Source: CAVSCD01 sp963726335
GTDB lineage: Bacteria; Acidobacteriota; Aminicenantia; Aminicenantales; UBA8522
Direction of reading: 5' to 3'
NCBI GenBank assembly: GCA_963726335.1
Contig: CAVSCD010000012.1
Span: forward strand, 992,001-1,056,000
Length of the DNA: 64,000 bases
Shown here: positions 50,862 through 59,223 of the stretch, one piece after another
Numbering within the stretch: the first letter of the stretch is position 1
How the letters are laid out: each line of letters opens with the position of its first letter
The notes under the pieces: generated by a model
What the model was told of the DNA's origin: nothing
What the model saw: the letters and a program-made list of their open reading frames with translations, nothing else
Databases searched by the model: none
Translations under genes and position numbers: made by a program

Positions 50862-51755
50862 ATGGCGGACACAGACCTGCGGGGCCTTCCGTACGCCGAG
50901 ATCGGGATTCTGGGCGGGACCGGCCTCTACGAGATCGACGGCCTAGGGGACGTCGAGGAACGCACCCTCGAAACGCCGTTCGGAAGCCCCTCGGAGGCCT
51001 TCATCCTCGGCCGGCTCGAGGGGAAATGCGTGGCCTTTCTCAGCCGACATGGCCGCGGCCACCGTTTGCTCCCCATGGACATCAATTACCGGGCCAATAT
51101 CTACGGTTTCAAGATGCTCGGCGTCGAGCGGATCATCTCGGTCAATTCCTGCGGGTCGCTGCAGCCCGAGATCCGCCCGCGGGACATCGTTCTTTCCGAC
51201 CAGTTCTTCGACCGGACGCGCCGGACGAACACGTTTTTCGGCGGCGGGCTGGCCGCCCACATCAGCTTCGCCGAACCCGTCTGCCCCGAGCTCGGCGATA
51301 CGCTCTTCGCTTCCGGACAGGAGCTCGGGATCCCGGTCCATAAGGGCGGCGCCTACCTCTGCATCGAGGGGCCGGCCTTCTCGACCAAAGCGGAGTCCAA
51401 CATCTATCGCCACTGGGGCTGCGAGGTCATCGGCATGACCGCCGCCACCGAGGCCAAGCTGGCCCGGGAGGCCGAGATCTGCTACTCCACGATGAACCTG
51501 GTCACGGACTACGATTGCTGGCACGCCGAGGAAGCCGCCGTCACGGTCGAGCTCATCCTGGAGAACCTGCGGCTGAACATCGAGAACGCCAAGGCCATGA
51601 TCAAAAAAGCGGTGACGCTCCTTCCCGCAGGGCGCGGCGGAAAATGCGCCTGCGGCCGCGCCCTGTCCGGCGCCATCGTCACCCGGGCGGACCTCATCCC
51701 GGACGACATCAAGAACCGCCTCCGGCTCATCATCGGAAAATACATCAAGGGATAG
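50862..51755 (+). CDS. mtnP: S-methyl-5'-thioadenosine phosphorylase
   Basis: Purine-nucleoside phosphorylase-type enzyme (297 residues) splitting methylthioadenosine (or related nucleosides) into adenine and methylthioribose-1-phosphate. GILGGTGLYEIDGL holds the phosphate-binding Thr, LSRHGRGHRLLP and GGAYLCIEGPAFSTKAESN are family signatures, and GMTAATEAKLAREAEICY and TDYDCW line the nucleoside site. AGGAGG precedes the ATG. Length is typical of MtnP; a wider nucleoside range cannot be excluded. Confidence 0.93.
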   Translation: MADTDLRGLPYAEIGILGGTGLYEIDGLGDVEERTLETPFGSPSEAFILGRLEGKCVAFLSRHGRGHRLLPMDINYRANIYGFKMLGVERIISVNSCGSLQPEIRPRDIVLSDQFFDRTRRTNTFFGGGLAAHISFAEPVCPELGDTLFASGQELGIPVHKGGAYLCIEGPAFSTKAESNIYRHWGCEVIGMTAATEAKLAREAEICYSTMNLVTDYDCWHAEEAAVTVELILENLRLNIENAKAMIKKAVTLLPAGRGGKCACGRALSGAIVTRADLIPDDIKNRLRLIIGKYIKG

Positions 51756-51766
51756 GGGAGGACCGC

Positions 51767-52666
<900 letters not shown>

Positions 52667-52677
52667 GGGAGGAATTC

Positions 52678-54063
52678 ATGCCGGGAATCAAGATGCCCGT
52701 AGAACCCTACCGCATCAAGGTCGTCGAAGCCATCCGCCGGACCTCCCGGGCCGAGAGGGAAAGGGCCCTCCGGGCCGCCGGCTTTAATGTTTTCGGCATC
52801 CCCGCCGAGAAGGTCTTCATCGACCTGCTCACCGACAGCGGGACTTCGGCCATGAGCGACAACCAATGGGCGGGCCTGATGGTCGGGGACGAGTCCTACG
52901 CGGGGGCGAAGAGCTTTTTCAGGTTCGAGAGCGCCGTCCGGCGCATCTTCGGGTTCCCCCATGTCATCCCCGCGCACCAGGGCCGGGCCGCCGAGCGGAT
53001 CCTGTTCGAGGAAATGCTCAGGAAGGGCGATCATGTCCTCAACAACATCCACTTCGATACCACGAGGGGCAACATCGAAGTCCGGGGCGCCAAGGCGGTC
53101 GACCTCCCGGTCGAGGCCGCCTTCGACCCGCGGTTGGACGCTCCCTTCAAGGGCAACATGGATGTGGACAAGCTCGAGCGGTTCATCCGGCGGAAAGGGA
53201 CGAAGCGCCTCCCTCTCGTCATGATGACCATCACGAACAACAGCGGCGGCGCCCAGCCGGTCTCGCTGGAGAACATCCGTCAAGTGAGCCGGGTCTGCCG
53301 GGAGCACAAGATTCCGTTCTATATCGACGCCTGCCGGTTCGCCGAGAACGCTTATTTCATCAAGACGCGCGAGCCGGCTTACAAAAACCGCTCGCTTCTC
53401 GAGATCGCCCGGGAGATCTTCTCGCTCGCCGACGGGGCGACGATGAGCGCCAAGAAGGACGCCCTGGTGAACATCGGCGGGTTCATCGCGCTCGCGGACG
53501 GCGAGTTCGCCCAGCGGCTCAAGAACCAGACCATCATCAGCGAGGGCTTCCCGACCTACGGCGGGTTGGCGGGGCGGGACCTCGAAGCCATGGCCCGCGG
53601 TCTCGAGGAAGTGCTGCATGAGGATTACATGGAGCACCGTCTGGCCCAGGTGGCCTGGCTCTGCGATCAGCTCGACCGCGCCGGCGTTCCCGTCTACAAG
53701 CCGGCGGGCGGTCACGCCGTCTATGTCCTGGCGGACGAGTTCCTGCCGCACATCCCCAGGGAGCAATATCCCGGCTGGGCCCTGACCGTGGCCTTATACC
53801 GCGAAGCGGGCATCCGCGCCGTCGAGATCGGCGGGGTGATGTTCGCCAAGGATACGCCGGGCGGACGCGGGAAAACTCGGTACCCGCGCCTGGAGATGGT
53901 GCGCCTGTCGATCCCGCGCCGGGTTTATACGGCCTCCCATCTTCAATATGTCGCGGACGCCATGATTGAGCTCCACAAGAAGCGGGAGAAGATCAGGGGA
54001 CTGAAGATCGTCGAGCAGGCCCCGCATCTCCGGCACTTCACCGTCCGGATGGCGGAAGTCTGA
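52678..54063 (+). CDS. tnaA: Tryptophanase (tyrosine phenol-lyase family)
   Basis: PLP enzyme (461 residues) that breaks tryptophan into indole, pyruvate and ammonia. AGGGAGGAATTC precedes the ATG. PLP lysine is K260 in TMSAKKDALVNIGG. Two residues separate it from tyrosine phenol-lyase: D127 in HFDTTRG (Thr in the lyase) and Ile in RAVEIGGVMF, where the lyase has the phenol-binding Arg. Both favour tryptophanase. YGGLAGRDLEAMA and RLSIPRRVYTASH are family signatures. Third gene of the operon; no leader peptide or tryptophan permease is present. Confidence 0.88.
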   Translation: MPGIKMPVEPYRIKVVEAIRRTSRAERERALRAAGFNVFGIPAEKVFIDLLTDSGTSAMSDNQWAGLMVGDESYAGAKSFFRFESAVRRIFGFPHVIPAHQGRAAERILFEEMLRKGDHVLNNIHFDTTRGNIEVRGAKAVDLPVEAAFDPRLDAPFKGNMDVDKLERFIRRKGTKRLPLVMMTITNNSGGAQPVSLENIRQVSRVCREHKIPFYIDACRFAENAYFIKTREPAYKNRSLLEIAREIFSLADGATMSAKKDALVNIGGFIALADGEFAQRLKNQTIISEGFPTYGGLAGRDLEAMARGLEEVLHEDYMEHRLAQVAWLCDQLDRAGVPVYKPAGGHAVYVLADEFLPHIPREQYPGWALTVALYREAGIRAVEIGGVMFAKDTPGGRGKTRYPRLEMVRLSIPRRVYTASHLQYVADAMIELHKKREKIRGLKIVEQAPHLRHFTVRMAEV

Positions 54064-54112
54064 TCCTTCCTCTCCGTCATTCTCTGGCCAATCGCATCGC
54101 GACTTCCATCCG

Positions 54113-54205
54113 GTCATGGCGAGCGATACCGGGGAGCGAGGCCATCTCAATGTCGGGAGCTGGACCAGGGAGATGGCTTCGATCGCCTGGCTCCCTCGCC
54201 ATGAC
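54113..54205. repeat. GTCATGGCGAG palindromic repeat
   Basis: GTCATGGCGAG (54113-54123) and CTCGCCATGAC (54195-54205) are perfect 11-bp inverted arms; an inner pair GGCCATCTC (54140-54148) and GAGATGGC (54170-54177) continues the symmetry. It looks like a variant of the widespread bacterial GTCATTGCGAG...GCAATCTC palindromic repeat. It lies between tnaA and a convergent small gene and may fold on both strands' RNA. No coding content. Confidence 0.6.
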
Positions 54206-54252
54206 TAAATAACGGCCACGGAAATTGGATCGGTTGGAAGGGTGGCAGGTCG

Positions 54253-54594
54253 CTATTTTATCCGGTAAAACCACATCAGCGGCAGCCAGAGCTGGTGGCC
54301 GTAGGGGATCTTCTTGTGGTTGACCAGCACCTCGGTCGTCTCCCACTCGTGGACGAGGTTGAACAGCGCGAACAGGTCGTCAACCTCGGGCGGTGTGAAG
54401 GTCACGGAGTGGCGGATCCATTCGCCCGTACCTTCTTCGGCATAGGTCGGGCTCCTCTTGGCCAGGTCCACGGCCTTGGCATAATCGGCTGAGATCTTGC
54501 AGCCGAAGACAAGCGTGATCGAAAACTGCCTGGCCTTCGTCGAGGGATAGAGGATGTCCGCCAGCTTCTCTTCGGTCGCCTTGTCGTCGGTCAT
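54253..54594 (-). CDS. Small protein of unknown function, apparently leaderless
   Basis: A 113-residue soluble protein I do not recognise. ATG at 54594 is chosen because a near-perfect promoter ends nine bases before it. The sequence has no signal peptide or membrane segment. It shows RQFSITLVFGCK, RHSVTFTPPEVDDLFALFNLVHEW and an aromatic C-terminus (HQLWLPLMWFYRIK), suggesting an alpha/beta fold. Codon use matches the neighbours. Flanked by repeats on both sides. Confidence 0.65.
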   Translation of the reverse strand: MTDDKATEEKLADILYPSTKARQFSITLVFGCKISADYAKAVDLAKRSPTYAEEGTGEWIRHSVTFTPPEVDDLFALFNLVHEWETTEVLVNHKKIPYGHQLWLPLMWFYRIK

Positions 54595-54603
54595 TTGCGA
54601 AAA

Positions 54604-54632
54604 TTTATATGCCAGAGGCCGGTTTTTGTCAA
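54604..54632 (-). promoter_or_regulatory. Promoter of the small unknown gene, leaderless configuration
   Basis: Minus strand: TTGACA (54627-54632), exactly 17 bases, TATAAA (54604-54609). The ATG begins nine bases after the -10, so the RNA would start within about two bases of the start codon. No ribosome-binding site is seen. Confidence 0.78.
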
Positions 54633-54646
54633 ATCCCTGAATTGTC

Positions 54647-54812
54647 CCGGTTGCATCTCCATCCAAGTGATCAGGTGATTGAGAATTGGGGTCCTGTCAC
54701 GGCGCGCCCCTGTGCGTCCTCGCGCCTCACCCGTCAACGACTGCTCGCGCCCTCCCAGGGGAGAGGGGGCCCCGTCGCTCCGGGCGCGCAGGGGCTATCG
54801 CCGTGCCACCCC
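54647..54812 (+). repeat. Dispersed GGGTCCTGTCA repeat, copy 1
   Basis: Left module 54647-54726 matches 62063-62142 at 76 of 80 bases; right module 54770-54812 matches 62297-62339 at 42 of 43. The left CCCCTGTGCG and right CGCGCAGGGG can pair, so the whole unit may fold as a long hairpin. The middle differs between copies. It ends just before the queA stop codon. Confidence 0.8.
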
Positions 54813-54817
54813 CCCAC

Positions 54818-55849
54818 TCAGACGATCAGCATGCAGTCGCCGTAGCTGTAGAACCTGTACTGTTCCCGGACAGCCTGGGCGTAAGCCTCCCGGACGAGCT
54901 CCGTTCCGGCCAAGGCGGAGACGAGCATCAGCAGGGTCGAGCGGGGGAGGTGGAAGTTGGTCAACAATCTGTCCACCGCCTTGAATTCATGCCCGGGATG
55001 AATAAAGAGCGACGTCGGGCGCGACCCCGGGGCGACGCCGCCTTCCGTCCAGGCGCTCTCGAGCGTCCGGACGACGGTCGTGCCGACGGCGGTGACCGGG
55101 CGGCCTTCGGACTTGGCCCGGTTGATGGTCGCGGCCGAATCCGGCGCGATGTCATAGGTCTCTTCGAGCATCCGGTGGGTTTCGACGGTTTCCGCCTCGA
55201 CGGGCTGGAAAGTCGCCTGTCCCACGTCGAGGCTCACCGGACAGACGACCACGCCCCTTTTTGCGAGTCCGTCAAGGGCCTCCGGGGTGAAGTGGAGGCC
55301 GGCCGTGGGCGCGGCGATCGAGCCCTCGCGGCGGGCGAAAACGGTCTGGTACCTCTCGAGGTCGTAATCCCTGAGCCCCGCCTCCGTCTTCCGCCGTTTG
55401 ATGTAGGGAGGGAGCGGCGCGAACCCGATCTTATCCAGCAGCTCGCGGACGCGTCCGCCCGGAAACCGGAGCCGCCGCTTTCCCCTGGCGGCGGACCCGG
55501 CCACCTCTCCCTCGAACCCGGGCGCAAAAAGGATCCTATCTCCCGGCCTGACTTTTTGGGCGGGGCGGCAGAGGACCTCCCAGACGTCCGGTCCGACCTC
55601 CTTGAGGAACAGGAATTCGACCTCTTTTCCGTCCTTGAGCCCCCAGGCTTTAGCCGGGATCACCTTGGTGGTGTTGAGCACCAGAACGTCGCCGGAGCTC
55701 ATGTATTCCGGAAAATCCTTGAACCGTCCGTGCCGGATCGTCCCCTCGCGCCGGCGGACGACCATCATCCGCGAGTCGTCCCGCCGCTCCAGCGGTTTCT
55801 GGGCGATCAACTCCCTCGGTAGGTGATAATCAAATTCCGAGATCAGCAT
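54818..55849 (-). CDS. queA: tRNA preQ1(34) S-adenosylmethionine ribosyltransferase-isomerase
   Basis: QueA (343 residues) transfers the ribosyl part of AdoMet to preQ1 in tRNA during queuosine synthesis. FDYHLPRELIAQKP opens it; NTTKVIPAKAWG, GSIAAPTAGLHFTPE and GTTVVRTLESAW are family signatures, and TNFHLPRSTLLMLVSALAG closes the core. It lies downstream of ruvB in the same direction, a common order, but copies 1 and 4 of a repeat flank it in opposite orientation. Confidence 0.96.
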   Translation of the reverse strand: MLISEFDYHLPRELIAQKPLERRDDSRMMVVRRREGTIRHGRFKDFPEYMSSGDVLVLNTTKVIPAKAWGLKDGKEVEFLFLKEVGPDVWEVLCRPAQKVRPGDRILFAPGFEGEVAGSAARGKRRLRFPGGRVRELLDKIGFAPLPPYIKRRKTEAGLRDYDLERYQTVFARREGSIAAPTAGLHFTPEALDGLAKRGVVVCPVSLDVGQATFQPVEAETVETHRMLEETYDIAPDSAATINRAKSEGRPVTAVGTTVVRTLESAWTEGGVAPGSRPTSLFIHPGHEFKAVDRLLTNFHLPRSTLLMLVSALAGTELVREAYAQAVREQYRFYSYGDCMLIV

Positions 55850-55917
55850 GACTCAATCACCGCGGGGACGTTTATGAAAAGCATGTCAATCAAGCGGAGG
55901 GCGGCACGGCGCGGGGG

Positions 55918-55934
55918 GCGCCGTGACAGGACCC
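55918..55934 (-). repeat. Dispersed GGGTCCTGTCA repeat, copy 4 (core only)
   Basis: On the minus strand this is GGGTCCTGTCACGGCGC, identical to the core of copies 1 and 2. Next to it, CACGGCGC and GCGCCGTG (about 55905-55925) form a small GC-rich hairpin. It lies between ruvB and queA. The remainder of the unit is not recognisable. Confidence 0.6.
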
Positions 55935-55961
55935 TCATTTCGATAAACACCGGATGCCGTT

Positions 55962-56993
55962 TCAGTCCGAAAACAGCTTCTTCTGTCCGATCTTCGGCGC
56001 CGGCGGCATCGGGAAGCCCAGATGCTCATAGGCCTTGGGTGTGAGCTTCCGGCCCCGGATAGTCCGCTCCAGAAAACCGATCCGCATCAGGAAGGGCTCG
56101 TAGATCGACTCGATCGTGTCTTTTTCCTCGTCGATGGCGGCGGCGATCGTCGAGATGCCCACCGGACCGCCCCCGAAGTTCTCCATGATGGTCGTCAGGA
56201 TCTTCCTGTCGACCTCGTCGAGGCCGAGGGCGTCGACCTCCATCATGTCGAGGGCCCGCCGCGCCTCCTTGGCCGTGATGACCCCGTCGGACTTGACATC
56301 GGCGTAGTCGCGGACCCGCCGGAGCAGCCGGTTGGCCACTCGCGGCGTCCCCCGTGAGCGCTGCGCGATCTGTCCGGCGCCCGGCTCGTCGATGGCCACT
56401 CCCATGAGCGCCGCCGACCGGGCGATGATCTTCCCGAGGTCTTTGTCCCGATAGTAGTCCAGCCGGTGGATGATCCCGAACCGGCCCCGGAGCGGTGCCG
56501 TGATCCGGCCCGCCCGCGTCGTCGCCCCGATCAGCGTGAACTTCCTGAGCTGGAGCTTGTGGCTCCGGGCGCTCGGGCCCTGGCCGATGATGATGTCCAG
56601 GTTGTAGTCTTCCATCGCGGAATAGAGAAGCTCCTCGACCGCGGGATGAAGGCGATGGATCTCGTCGATGAACAGAACCTCTTTTTTCTGCAGGTTCGTC
56701 AGGATCGCGGACAGGTCGCCCGTCCGCTCGACGACCGGTCCCGAGGTCGGCTTGATGGCCACCCCCATCTCCTTGGCGATGAGGTAGGCGAGGCTCGTCT
56801 TGCCCAGGCCCGGCGGTCCGTAGAGGAGTACGTGGTCGAGCTGTTCGCCCCGTTTCCTGGCCGCTTCGATGAAGATCTTGAGGTTGGACTTGATCGTTTC
56901 CTGCCCGATGAACTCGTCAAACGTCCGCGGCCGCAGGCTGTCTTCGAACTGGAGGTCCTCCTTGGTGCGGACCGGGGTCAAAACGTCGGGCAT
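55962..56993 (-). CDS. ruvB: Holliday junction branch-migration ATPase RuvB
   Basis: RuvB (343 residues) is the AAA+ motor that drives branch migration with RuvA. Walker A GPPGLGKTSLA and Walker B VLFIDEIHRLH are intact; LIGATTRAGRITAPLRGRFG is the sensor/arginine-finger region. The winged-helix C-terminal domain ends ARKL-type (GRKLTPKAYEHLG). Ten bases separate it from ruvA. Confidence 0.98.
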   Translation of the reverse strand: MPDVLTPVRTKEDLQFEDSLRPRTFDEFIGQETIKSNLKIFIEAARKRGEQLDHVLLYGPPGLGKTSLAYLIAKEMGVAIKPTSGPVVERTGDLSAILTNLQKKEVLFIDEIHRLHPAVEELLYSAMEDYNLDIIIGQGPSARSHKLQLRKFTLIGATTRAGRITAPLRGRFGIIHRLDYYRDKDLGKIIARSAALMGVAIDEPGAGQIAQRSRGTPRVANRLLRRVRDYADVKSDGVITAKEARRALDMMEVDALGLDEVDRKILTTIMENFGGGPVGISTIAAAIDEEKDTIESIYEPFLMRIGFLERTIRGRKLTPKAYEHLGFPMPPAPKIGQKKLFSD

Positions 56994-57003
56994 CCTCTTT
57001 CCT

Positions 57004-57591
57004 CTACATCCTGGCGAGTTTTCTCAGGCACTCGCGGAGGAGCTTCTCCTCGCCCGCCTCGGGCTTGAGCGCCTTGAGCGTCTGGTCGACGATGCCCTCC
57101 ACCTCTTTTCTCCGGAAACCCAGGTTGAGCAGGGCGGAGATGAGGTCCTCCTTCTCCTTCGAAGCCTCGGAAGGCAGGACCGTTTCCTTTTTCCCCATCT
57201 TCTCCTGGAGCTCGAGGGCGATGCGCATGGCGAGCTTCTTGCCGATCCCCGGGATCTTGGTGATCCGGGCGACGTCGCTCGCCCGGACGGCCGTCTCGAG
57301 CTCCCCCGGCTCGATCCCCGAAAGGACGCTCAGGGCGAGCTTCGGCCCGATCCCCGAGACGGCGATGAGCTTTAGGAAGACGTCCTTTTCCTCGGTCGTC
57401 GAGAACCCGAACAGCGCGAGCGAGCTGTCCGTGAGGTGGGTATGAATATAAAGTTCGCACACGCCGCTTTCTTCGCCCAGCTGGAAGTAGGTCGAAAGCG
57501 GGATCGCGGCGCAGTAGCCGACGCCGCCGACGTCGAGCGTGACCTGGGCGGGCGATTTCTGGATGATCCGGCCCTTGAGGTAGGCGATCAA
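57004..57591 (-). CDS. ruvA: Holliday junction DNA helicase subunit RuvA
   Basis: RuvA (195 residues) binds the four-way junction and loads RuvB. The TTG start (57591) gives MIAYLKGRIIQKSPAQVTLD, the usual start; the ruvC TGA overlaps it. Domain I is an OB fold, domain II contains two helix-hairpin-helix motifs (SGIGPKLALSVLSG and PGIGKKLAMRIALEL), domain III follows an acidic linker. Confidence 0.97.
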   Translation of the reverse strand: MIAYLKGRIIQKSPAQVTLDVGGVGYCAAIPLSTYFQLGEESGVCELYIHTHLTDSSLALFGFSTTEEKDVFLKLIAVSGIGPKLALSVLSGIEPGELETAVRASDVARITKIPGIGKKLAMRIALELQEKMGKKETVLPSEASKEKEDLISALLNLGFRRKEVEGIVDQTLKALKPEAGEEKLLRECLRKLARM

Positions 57592-58097
57592 TGCCCGCCT
57601 CCCTGGCCGGACCCCCGGATGCAGCCGGCGAATGACTGCGTGTTGGCGTGGCAGATGGCCGTGGCCAGGGCGTCCGAGGCGTCGGTCTCAACCGCTTCCT
57701 CGATATGGAGCAGGGCCTTGACCATGGCGTTGACCTGCTGCTTTTCGGCGTGGCCGTAGCCGGTCACGGCCTTCTTGATCTCGAGGGCCGAATACTCGAA
57801 GAGAGAGCAGCCGCAGGCCGCCACGGCCACGAGCACCGCTCCCCTGACCTGGCCCAGGGCCAGGGCGGTCTTGACGTTCTGGGCGTAGAAGGCGCTTTCG
57901 AGGGCCACCTCCTCGGGGGCGTAGGCGGCGATGATCTGGCCGACCTGCGTCGAGATCGCGTGGAGCTTCTGGTGGAAGGAGATCCGGCGGGCGGGCTTGA
58001 TGGCGCCGAATGTCAGCAGGGTGTAGCTCGTTTCGTCGTATTCGATGACACCGAACCCTGTCGCCTGGCTGCTGGGATCGATGCCGAGGACCCTCAT
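57588..58097 (-). CDS. ruvC: Crossover junction endodeoxyribonuclease RuvC
   Basis: RuvC (169 residues) resolves Holliday junctions. ATG at 58097 gives MRVLGIDPSSQATGFG, with the first catalytic Asp; the others are the Glu in VALESAFYAQN and the Asp residues in TDASDALATAICH. GHAEKQQV is the conserved junction-binding loop. The yebC stop lies eight bases upstream. Confidence 0.97.
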   Translation of the reverse strand: MRVLGIDPSSQATGFGVIEYDETSYTLLTFGAIKPARRISFHQKLHAISTQVGQIIAAYAPEEVALESAFYAQNVKTALALGQVRGAVLVAVAACGCSLFEYSALEIKKAVTGYGHAEKQQVNAMVKALLHIEEAVETDASDALATAICHANTQSFAGCIRGSGQGGGH

Positions 58098-58105
58098 GCC
58101 CTGTA

Positions 58106-58855
58106 TCAGGCCGAGAAGCTGGCGATCTCCTCTTCGGAAATGTCGAAATTGGACCAGACGTGCTGAACGTCGTCGTGGTCTTCGAGTTCCTCCATCAGGC
58201 GGAGAAGCTGCTGGGCCGGCTTGCCTTCGAGTTTGACGTAATTCTGCGGGATGTAACCCAGGCTCGAGGTGTCGATCTCGATTTCGTTTTTCTTGACGGC
58301 TTCGACGACGGCCTCGTAGGACTCGGGCGGCGTGAAGATCTCCCAAAGACTTCCGTCCTCTTGCAGGTCCTCGGCGCCGCTCGAGAGGGCGATGTCGAGA
58401 AGACTGTCTTCGGAGGCCTTGGCTTTATCGATGACGATATAGCCTTTGCGCTTGAACATCCAGGCGACGCAGCCGGATTCCCCGATCCGGCCGGCGTTCT
58501 TGGTGAAGATGTGCCGGAGCTCGGAGACCGTCCGGTTCTTGTTGTCGCTCAGGACTTCGACGAAGATGGCCACGCCGCCGGGGCCGTAGCCCTCATAGGT
58601 GATCTCCTCGAAGGAGGCGCCCTCGAGCTGGCCGGTGCCCTTCAAGATGGCCCGCTTGATGTTGTCGGCGGGCATGTTGACGGCCTTGGAGTCGGAGATC
58701 GCCTTGCGAAGGCGGGCGTTCGTATCGGGGTCGCCGCCGCCGGCGCGCGCCGCCACGCTCAGCTCGCGGATGATCTTGGTGAAGATCTTGCCGCGCTTGG
58801 AGTCCGTGGCCGCCTTTTTATGCTTGATAGAAGCCCATTTCGAGTGTCCGGACAT
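58106..58855 (-). CDS. yebC: YebC/PmpR family protein (transcription or translation regulator)
   Basis: A 249-residue YebC-type protein. MSGHSKWASIKHKKAATDSKRGK is the family start; YEGYGPGGVAIFVE and GCVAWMFKRKGYIVI follow. YebC members act as DNA-binding regulators in some bacteria and help ribosomes at proline runs in others; which applies here is not visible. AAGGAGAAC precedes the ATG. First gene of the yebC-ruvCAB unit. Confidence 0.96.
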   Translation of the reverse strand: MSGHSKWASIKHKKAATDSKRGKIFTKIIRELSVAARAGGGDPDTNARLRKAISDSKAVNMPADNIKRAILKGTGQLEGASFEEITYEGYGPGGVAIFVEVLSDNKNRTVSELRHIFTKNAGRIGESGCVAWMFKRKGYIVIDKAKASEDSLLDIALSSGAEDLQEDGSLWEIFTPPESYEAVVEAVKKNEIEIDTSSLGYIPQNYVKLEGKPAQQLLRLMEELEDHDDVQHVWSNFDISEEEIASFSA

Positions 58856-58882
58856 GGCAGTTCTCCTTCGGGATTAAACCAA

Positions 58883-58912
58883 ATTCTAACACAACTCCGA
58901 GGCCGCATGCAA
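58883..58912 (-). promoter_or_regulatory. Promoter of the yebC-ruvCAB unit
   Basis: Minus strand: TTGCAT (58907-58912), 18 bases, TAGAAT (58883-58888) with TG one base before the -10 (extended -10). About 27 bases before the yebC ATG. Confidence 0.55.
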
Positions 58913-58969
58913 ATGGGCTCGGACCTAGGGGAAGCACCTCATTTTATGTGATCGTCTATTTCAATAATA

Positions 58970-59146
58970 GGGTCCTGTCAGGCGCGTCCCTGTCCGCCCC
59001 GTGGGCCGCCGCCGGGTCGGACGGCGATGCGCCCCTATCCCCCCGGCCCCCGGGAACCAGTCCCGTCGGTTCCCCCGTCGGCGCAGCCGACGGGCCCCCT
59101 TCCGCTACGGGGGTCTTCGGGGCGCCATCCCCATCCGACCCAGCGG
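58970..59146 (+). repeat. Dispersed GGGTCCTGTCA repeat, copy 3, with long fold-back
   Basis: Starts GGGTCCTGTCAGGCGCG, a variant of the family core. Arms at about 59008-59035 and 59119-59146 are near-complementary over 28 bases, and inside them CCCGTCGGC/GCCGACGGG (59074-59082, 59086-59094) is a perfect 9-bp stem with a GCA loop. This fills most of the 368-base gap between yebC and the P-type ATPase gene. Confidence 0.65.
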
Positions 59147-59164
59147 GGTCGTGAGGATGAACAG

Positions 59165-59202
59165 GCCTTGGCGTATCGCCTTGGCCATACATGGTCTATA
59201 AT
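59165..59202 (+). promoter_or_regulatory. Possible promoter/operator of the copper ATPase gene
   Basis: TATAAT at 59197-59202 is a perfect -10, but no good -35 sits 17 bases upstream. Instead GCCTTGGC occurs twice (59165-59172 and 59178-59185), 13 bases apart. A poor -35 with repeats before it would fit an activator-dependent, metal-responsive promoter; this is inference. Confidence 0.4.
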
Positions 59203-59223
59203 AAAAAGGCGAGGACATATCAT

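Noticed and set aside
52678..54063. Tyrosine phenol-lyase as the name for this gene
   Set aside because: The phenol-binding Arg and the Thr typical of that enzyme are replaced by Ile and Asp, as in tryptophanase.
54113..54205. CRISPR repeat
   Set aside because: Only one palindromic unit; no regularly spaced copies or cas genes.
54686..55822. Plus-strand frame through the repeat and queA, beginning like another frame at 62102
   Set aside because: The shared start of the two frames (MGSCHGAPLCVLAP) comes from the repeated DNA, not from related proteins; the remainder is antisense to queA.
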